DNA of 64,000 bases from Tiliqua scincoides (Eukaryota > Chordata > Lepidosauria > Squamata > Scincidae): assembly GCF_035046505.1 (NCBI RefSeq), contig NC_089822.1:269587024-269651023 (forward strand), in the 5' to 3' direction. The notes below the pieces were generated by a model, which was given only the letters and a program-made list of their open reading frames with translations, was not told the DNA's origin and searched no databases. Position 1 is the stretch's first letter. Every line of letters begins with the position of its first letter. A program made the position numbers and the translations under genes. This document shows, piece by piece, positions 58,955 through 64,000 of this stretch.

Positions 58955-59690
58955 TTTATGAAAACCTCTGGGACACCCTTTGCCATCAGCATTTGCCAGA
59001 GATACTTTCTGTTCATTCTGTCAAAGGCCTTAGATTGGTCAATTTGTAGAAGTATCCCTTTCCACTGTCCCTTCTCCACCATCTGAAAGATCTCTCTAAC
59101 CAGAACTAAGGAATCAGTCATCTTCCCCCCTGGGACAGCACTAGTCTGGGTCCTCATAATCAACTTAGGGGCTGTTCTGGAAAGTCTGTCATTCAAAATC
59201 TTTGCTAAAATCCTATAGTCGATGTTTGTCAGAGTAATGGGCCTCCGGTTTTTAGGCAGCGTAGGGTCGCCCTCTTTATAAATGAAGGTTAAGATTCCTC
59301 CATAAAAACTATCTCTAAATGTGTCCTCCTCCCAAAAGGCCGCGGCTAGGGGCTCGGCCAGTTCTTTCTGAAACAACTTATAAACGGTGTAATTTAGTCC
59401 ATTGGGACCCAGAGCGGCGCCGTCTCTTCCCTTTCTTATCACCTCCAGCACTTCATCTTCTGTTACGGGTTTAAGCATCTCCTCGGCTTCTCCAGCAGGG
59501 CTCCTCTTACTTTCATTTGGTTTCTGGGATAGCAAATGTGCCGACAACCTTGGACTGGTGGGAATGGACAGCTGGGCTGCAAAGCTTTCCTCTCCATTAT
59601 TTTCCAAAATAGTTTTTAAGCAAAAGATTAACTCAGAACAAGCTGCATTCAAAGAACAGATATACAAATGTTTTTCTTTCTAGATTTCTT
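58955..59690 (-). mobile_element. Tx1/L1-like LINE reverse transcriptase fragment
   Basis: On the minus strand a frame of about 235 codons contains ALGPNGLNYTVYKLF, RRPITLTNIDYRILAKIL, QIDQSKAFDRMNRKYLW and PEVFI, the order of the L1/Tx1 finger and palm region up to the first catalytic motif. The FADD motif is absent because the piece ends at the border of the Tc1 right repeat. It is a truncated copy of a third LINE clade in this window. Confidence 0.75.
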
Positions 59691-59734
59691 TTATTTTTTT
59701 AATACATAAATTAGTGCTAAAGAACACTGTATGA

Positions 59735-59895
59735 TTAGTTTGTGGAACTCTTTGCCACAAGAAGTAGTGATGGCATCTTGCCTGGATGTCTTTAAGAGTG
59801 GATTGGACAAATTTCTGGCCGCTGTGAGATGCAGGAAGCTGGACTGGATGGGCCCTTGGCCTGATCCAGCAGGGCTCTTCTTAGGTTCTTAATTA
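59735..59895 (+). mobile_element. CR1 LINE 3' fragment
   Basis: Reads 'tttgtggaactctttgccac', 'gtggattggacaaatttctg' and the tail 'gatccagcagggctcttctt', matching the last codons and 3' UTR of CR1 with a deletion in between. Confidence 0.7.
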
Positions 59896-59904
59896 TACCT
59901 TGCT

Positions 59905-60070
59905 ACTATTACTAACTTCATTTTTCCTTCTCAGCCACTGACTAGAGTTTCTCCAGCCAGTCCTTATGGACAGGAGGGCCCTGAGAGTCAGACAATGATC
60001 AGCAAGGCTTAAATAAGGTGGTGAAAATCAGCCTTTGCTGTGCCTCTTTGGCCTCTGAAATCACCTTGCC
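59905..60070 (-). repeat. Inverted relic of the class I 3' flank
   Basis: Read in reverse it follows 27045-27220 and 47395-47545 ('gcacagcaaaggctga', 'gtggctgagaaggaaaaat'). Together with the larger inverted arm further right, it suggests that the inverted duplication once included this flank. Confidence 0.6.
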
Positions 60071-60120
60071 CATCTTTGCATTTCCTGCCAACAGCACATG
60101 TTCCTCCTGATCCTCCGCCA

Positions 60121-60468
60121 CAGTTTTTCAACCTTTGTTCCTGGATATGCCACTTCTTGTGATCTAGTTATCTTAAGTATCATTGGAAGCAACTAGCAAT
60201 GACATCATGAACAGTTAGTTCCAGGTTAGGAGGCCAGATGTGACACCATAAACTCAAGGCTCAAGAGGCTCAAGGTGAGCGGGTGGGATTTTCAAGTGCA
60301 TGAAAACCACATGTTGGAGCTCTGCCTGCTGAGCCAAGCCTCCTACTGATATTTGCAGTGTTGCAGTCTTGGTGCTGGATGGCGGGTGTCCCCTGGGAGC
60401 TGCACACACAACCGGACAGTCCCTCAAGTACCACAGGTGTATGCGTACCACCAGTTGAAAAATACTTG
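60121..60468. mobile_element. Non-autonomous hAT MITE
   Basis: Left end CAGTTTTTCAACCTTTG, right end CCAGTTGAAAAATACTTG; sister to 9119-9363, with the shared interior 'tggctggatggcgggtgtcc'-like wording. Ends are diverged and no target duplication is clear. Confidence 0.6.
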
Positions 60469-61228
60469 TCTACAAGAATATCACTTGCACAAAAAACCTC
60501 TTGCTCCCTTTCTCCATCTCCCTTCTTAGTCTCTCTCTCTCACCTCCATGTTTTCATCTCTGCTTTCCACTTTTGTGTCTCCATCCCTCAGATCTCTGCC
60601 TCTTGGCTCTCTACCAGCTCTGCTGTGGATCCCAGCAGAGCTCCAGAATGTGGCAGCAAGTCACCTTGAAGTCAGGAGGTCCAAGAACTAGGCTGGAGAA
60701 CTGGCCAGGAACTCACCTGCAGAGAAGGAGCCAAGCAATTTCTCTTTCCCAATGAAGGTTGCCAGCATCCTCAGATTTCTTCCATTCCCAGACTGGTGAA
60801 ACTCCAGGAATTAGTTTCATCAGAGGCAGAAGCCGAGTTTTAGCAACTTCTCCGGCTCAGAGCCTCTTGGCCTTGGTCGATGGCAGCAATGGGAGCTGGG
60901 GTGGGGGCAACACACTCACTGGCACCCATGAGGCCTGACTCATAAATGATGCAGACATAATCCCCTCTCTTCATCCTGTGACGTAGACTGGGAATTCTCC
61001 AGATCAGAAGCAATCCAGATGTGTATGCCTCTTAAGCCAACCTGTCTCTCTGTATTTCAAATCTTCAGTTTCCCTGGCTGCTAAGCATCCCCTTTCCTGC
61101 CAATGGTCCTCACTCTGCACCTTTGCTGTCCATGTTCTCATTCAGCCTCAGCTGTTAGCACGCTTGAGAACATTCCGAGGTACAGAAAGCAGCCCAGCCA
61201 AATACCAGTGAGGCTTGCAGCAGGCAGG
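60469..61228. other. Unassigned sequence
   Basis: Pyrimidine-rich near 60500-60610, otherwise ordinary. No frame, exon or repeat end was recognised. Confidence 0.35.
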
Positions 61229-61250
61229 CAACAGCCAGATGTAGCTTAGG

Positions 61251-61682
61251 TTGGCAGTCTCGAAAGACTATGGTATAAGCCTACAGCACCTGGTATTCCC
61301 AGGAGGTCTCCCATCCAAGTACTAACCAGGCCTGACCCTGCTTAGCTTCCGAGATCAGACAAGATCCGGAGATAGTGTTCAGTATAGGGAGATGGTTGGC
61401 AACCTTCAGTCTCGAAAGACTATGGTATAAGCCTACAGCACCTGGTATTCCCAGGCGGTCTCCCATCCAAGTACTAACCAGGCCTGACCCTGCTTAGCTT
61501 CCGAGATCAGACAAGATCCGGAGATAGTGTTCAGTATAGGGAGATGGTTGGCAACCTTCAGTCTCGAAAGACTATGGTATAAGCCTACAGTACCCAGTAT
61601 TCACAGGCGGTATCCCATCCAAGTACTAACCAGGCCTGACCCTTCTTAGCTTCCGAGATCAGGCACGTGCAGGGTAAGATTA
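61251..61682 (-). mobile_element. 5S-derived SINE, tandem array of three heads (152-bp period)
   Basis: GTCTCGAAAGACTATGG recurs at 61257, 61409 and 61561, exactly 152 bp apart. Each unit read in reverse has a 5S-like head ('cggaagctaagcagggtcag', 'acttggatgggaga') and the LINE-type tail. Two units are joined by 'gatagtgttcagtataggga'. The outermost head (near 61680) has the same left flank as the single SINE at 42652, so this is the same ancestral insertion, later multiplied. Confidence 0.85.
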
Positions 61683-62683
61683 AGATTGAGCTTACTGCAG
61701 GGGGTGTCACAGCATGCAGGTGGGGGCCACAAACGGACCAGAGAAATGACACATTGAAATCACTTCATGCAAAACACTGCTAAAATCACAGGCTAAACTT
61801 AGAGCATATATAGAGAAAGGGTTGAAGAGTTTTTCTAACTTGAAAATATGTGTGAAATAACTAACTTGAAATATATGTGATATAGATGGGATCAGAATAA
61901 CTTCTTTTTGAAGTCCCCAGAAAAACCAAGATTAGTTCAAGCTCTCCAGAAAAAATTTCCACACAGATACACTCAACCCCTGATCATTTTGCCAGCTGGA
62001 CACTGGACACCTGAGTGGGGCCTGAGCCAGGATGAGAAATGGAGTGAAAAGCCAGGAGGTGCGTGTGGGGGGGGGGATTCACAGCATGGATCTGGTGGGC
62101 TCCCTCTGCTCTCTTCTCACACGCCAAGAGGAGATCATGCTGCAGAAACCAAAAACAGGAGAGGGAAAAGTTCAGCCAGTGTGAAGGCATTAGAATCCTA
62201 CAGTTGGGGGGTGCACAAATATTATCCCTCCAAGCTTCACAGCTGAGGCCCCAAACTGTGACCAGTACCCAAAATGTGGCACAAGCAGAGCTGAAGCACT
62301 TCTAGAGGTGCCCCACCACTTGCGGCCTGTGCAACAAAGTCGTTCAGGGGATGGCTCAAGCAAGCAAGTTATGCTGCATCCTTCAGGGGAAGGAAGCCAT
62401 CTGATGGGGACACTAAGCACTTTGACCCAGAAGAGAATCCATTCCAAGGCTCACATATGGCCATCATTCGTAACCTGAGCAGAACCCATATTCAAAGCAA
62501 GGGAGGAAACACACCATCCAGATGAAACTAAAGTGGGCCAAAAGTGGCAGAAGCTCTTCTTATCCAATCTCCACCCCAATTCCTGTTACCTACAGGAAAG
62601 TTTTCAAATTTGGCCCACAGAAAAGCAGAAGGACAGATTCTGAGGGAAAGGTCTTCTCCTCAAGATGGATGCTCCCCTCTTAC

Positions 62684-62716
62684 CTCTAGCGGAGCTGTCG
62701 GAACCCGGATCGCTTG
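62684..62716 (-). CDS. Class I copy 4 (partial) cytoplasmic exon, SDPGSDSSAR
   Basis: Identical in sequence to exon 7 of copy 2, with a CTCTGCAG acceptor and a GTAAGA donor (a better match to consensus than copy 2's GTAAAA). It belongs to a class I gene whose 5' part lies outside the window. Confidence 0.78.
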
Positions 62717-63644
62717 CTGCAGAGGGAGAAGAGAGAAAGAGTGAGGGATGCTGCTCATCTTTAGATGTTCTGTGGTTACATCTGTCTCCCACCTTCCTCT
62801 GAGGAGCTCAGGGCAGTGGATAAGGGCCCTGCATGGCTCTTTCATCCTAAAGTAGAGAGCAGCTGCAGAGGAAACGCAGTCAGGATGGCCCCTCCCTCAC
62901 AACTGCCACCTGCCCTGGGAGGGAAGCTGCCATCACCAGTGGGAGCTTCCTTTCAAGAGTATGAGGTGGAGATAAGGGCTTTGAACTGGGACTGTAGCAA
63001 GAGCAAAGTGTTTCAAGCACCCCCTCTAGACTTTGGTCCTGATCCCCCCACCCCAGCAACTATTTACCTTAGAGTAGCAAATTCACAGGGCCATACTGCA
63101 TGTTTCATATAATATGCAGCTTGGTCCCCAAAAGCCAAGGCCCAGGACCCTCTGCACACACGCGCTCTTGCACATGTCCAGTTTTGCATTTGGGCCCCAC
63201 CTTTCAACATCTGCAAACCGCTTCAGATGGCAAAACACACAGAAGGGAAGGAGGCACTTCAAATATCCTGCATCAGCAATAATACAGATCAATTGCACAA
63301 AAGCAAAAACTCTTTCTCTGTTGCACAGCCAGAGTTTCGTGAGTCCTCTGAAGGCAGAGAGGGACAGGCCACCTGGAGCCTCCACTGGAAGGGAGTTCCA
63401 GAGCCTACAAAAGGCTCTACTCCGAGTGCTCACCCACCAAGCCTCAGATGGAACAGACACCTGGAGCAGTGCCTCCCCAGAGCACCTCAGTCCTTAAGAC
63501 AGCCCAGGCACAGCAGGGCTTTAAAGGAGATAACCTTTGGGTTGGACTCAGAAAAATCAAGGGGCCCACGTATCACCCTGCTCCCAGGGTTACACAATGT
63601 GCTCCAGATGGGTCACCTTCAAACAAGTCTGATCATCACATGCA

Positions 63645-63697
63645 TGTACTCACTCACTCACTCACTCACTCACACACACACACACACACACACACAG
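63645..63697. repeat. (ACTC)n(AC)n microsatellite
   Basis: Tetranucleotide run followed by CA repeats, at the position corresponding to the (TG)n(AG)n run in the other arm. The two arms have diverged in repeat type. Confidence 0.92.
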
Positions 63698-63742
63698 AGT
63701 GCTTTTGAACTTCAGGACTCCTAAGAGGAAGGAGGCACTCAC

Positions 63743-63781
63743 TTAATGCTGCTCTGTAGGCTGCTTTCTCTGGACATTTCT
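63743..63781 (-). CDS. Class I copy 4 (partial) first cytoplasmic exon
   Basis: 39 nt between CTCTGCAG and GTGAGT, encoding KCPEKAAYRAAL-type residues against KRPEKAAYGAAS in copy 2. Three replacements in 13 codons show that the two genes are separate loci under independent change. Confidence 0.78.
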   Translation of the reverse strand, partial: RNVQRKQPTEQH

Positions 63782-64000
63782 CTGCAGAGACAAAATCAAA
63801 AAGTCAGGCCTGGGAGGGACCTACAGAGGCCATCCAATCCCACCCCCTGCAAAGAGAAAGGAATGAGAGATTTTTATCCCTAGGTAGCAGATGCTCCTCC
63901 AGTTTGTGGTTTAGGGGAGGAGGCCCTGGAAGCTTCCCAGGCAACAGTTAGAGGAGGCCTGTCCTGGTATCAAGCCCCAACCTGCTGGGCTTCCCTGCAA

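Larger units (their letters stand above)
61683..64000 (-). repeat. Right arm of inverted duplication: 3' end of another class I gene
   Basis: Reverse-orientation copy of about 40290-42650. It contains the terminal exon (stop at 62137-62135), the second cytoplasmic exon (62684-62716) and the first cytoplasmic exon (63743-63781), with their splice signals intact. The transmembrane and outer exons would lie beyond the right edge. The close match to the left arm shows that the duplication is recent or homogenised. Confidence 0.85.

Overview
This is vertebrate nuclear DNA, almost certainly from a squamate reptile (lizard or snake). The genes are split into exons. The repeats are CR1-, L2- and RTE-type LINEs, Tc1/hAT/Harbinger-type DNA elements and a 5S rRNA-derived SINE, a mix typical of lizards. 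The window lies in an MHC class I cluster built by repeated segmental duplication. No bacterial features are present.

Layout. 1-14 kb: decayed class I debris (a 39-bp cytoplasmic-exon relic at 857-895 and first-intron-like blocks near 8.8-10.8 kb) cut up by LINEs, two inverted LTR-like fossils and MITEs. 14.4-28 kb: class I copy 1, with leader, alpha-3 and transmembrane exons but no alpha-1/alpha-2 exons. In their place (about 15.8-21.2 kb) sit a 102-bp minisatellite, an unrecognised two-exon gene on the minus strand (18553-19580) and, just upstream of that gene, a 120-bp tandem array carrying paired inverted E2F-like sites. 28.4-42.3 kb: class I copy 2, an apparently complete eight-exon gene (356 codons) with an ISRE/X/Y-like promoter. 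42.4-61.2 kb: a repeat-rich spacer with a 5S-SINE split by a hAT element, LTR fossils, a paralogous class I 3' tail, an RTE-like LINE (minus) into which a CR1 LINE with an uninterrupted 960-codon ORF2 has inserted, a Tc1-like transposon and a Tx1/L1-like fragment. 61.2-64 kb: an inverted copy of the 3' end of class I copy 2, which is the tail of a further class I gene running off the right edge on the minus strand.

How the parts relate. Copy 2 is the only class I gene here that looks able to make a full heavy chain (signal peptide, alpha-1, alpha-2, alpha-3, membrane span, short tail). Several conserved peptide-anchoring residues are changed, so it may be non-classical. The RTE-like LINE and the 5S-SINE share their 3' tails, the usual sign that the LINE's reverse transcriptase moves the SINE. 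The most novel item is the unrecognised E2F-array-driven gene sitting where the antigen-binding exons of copy 1 should be. All calls come from reading the sequence; no database search was possible.
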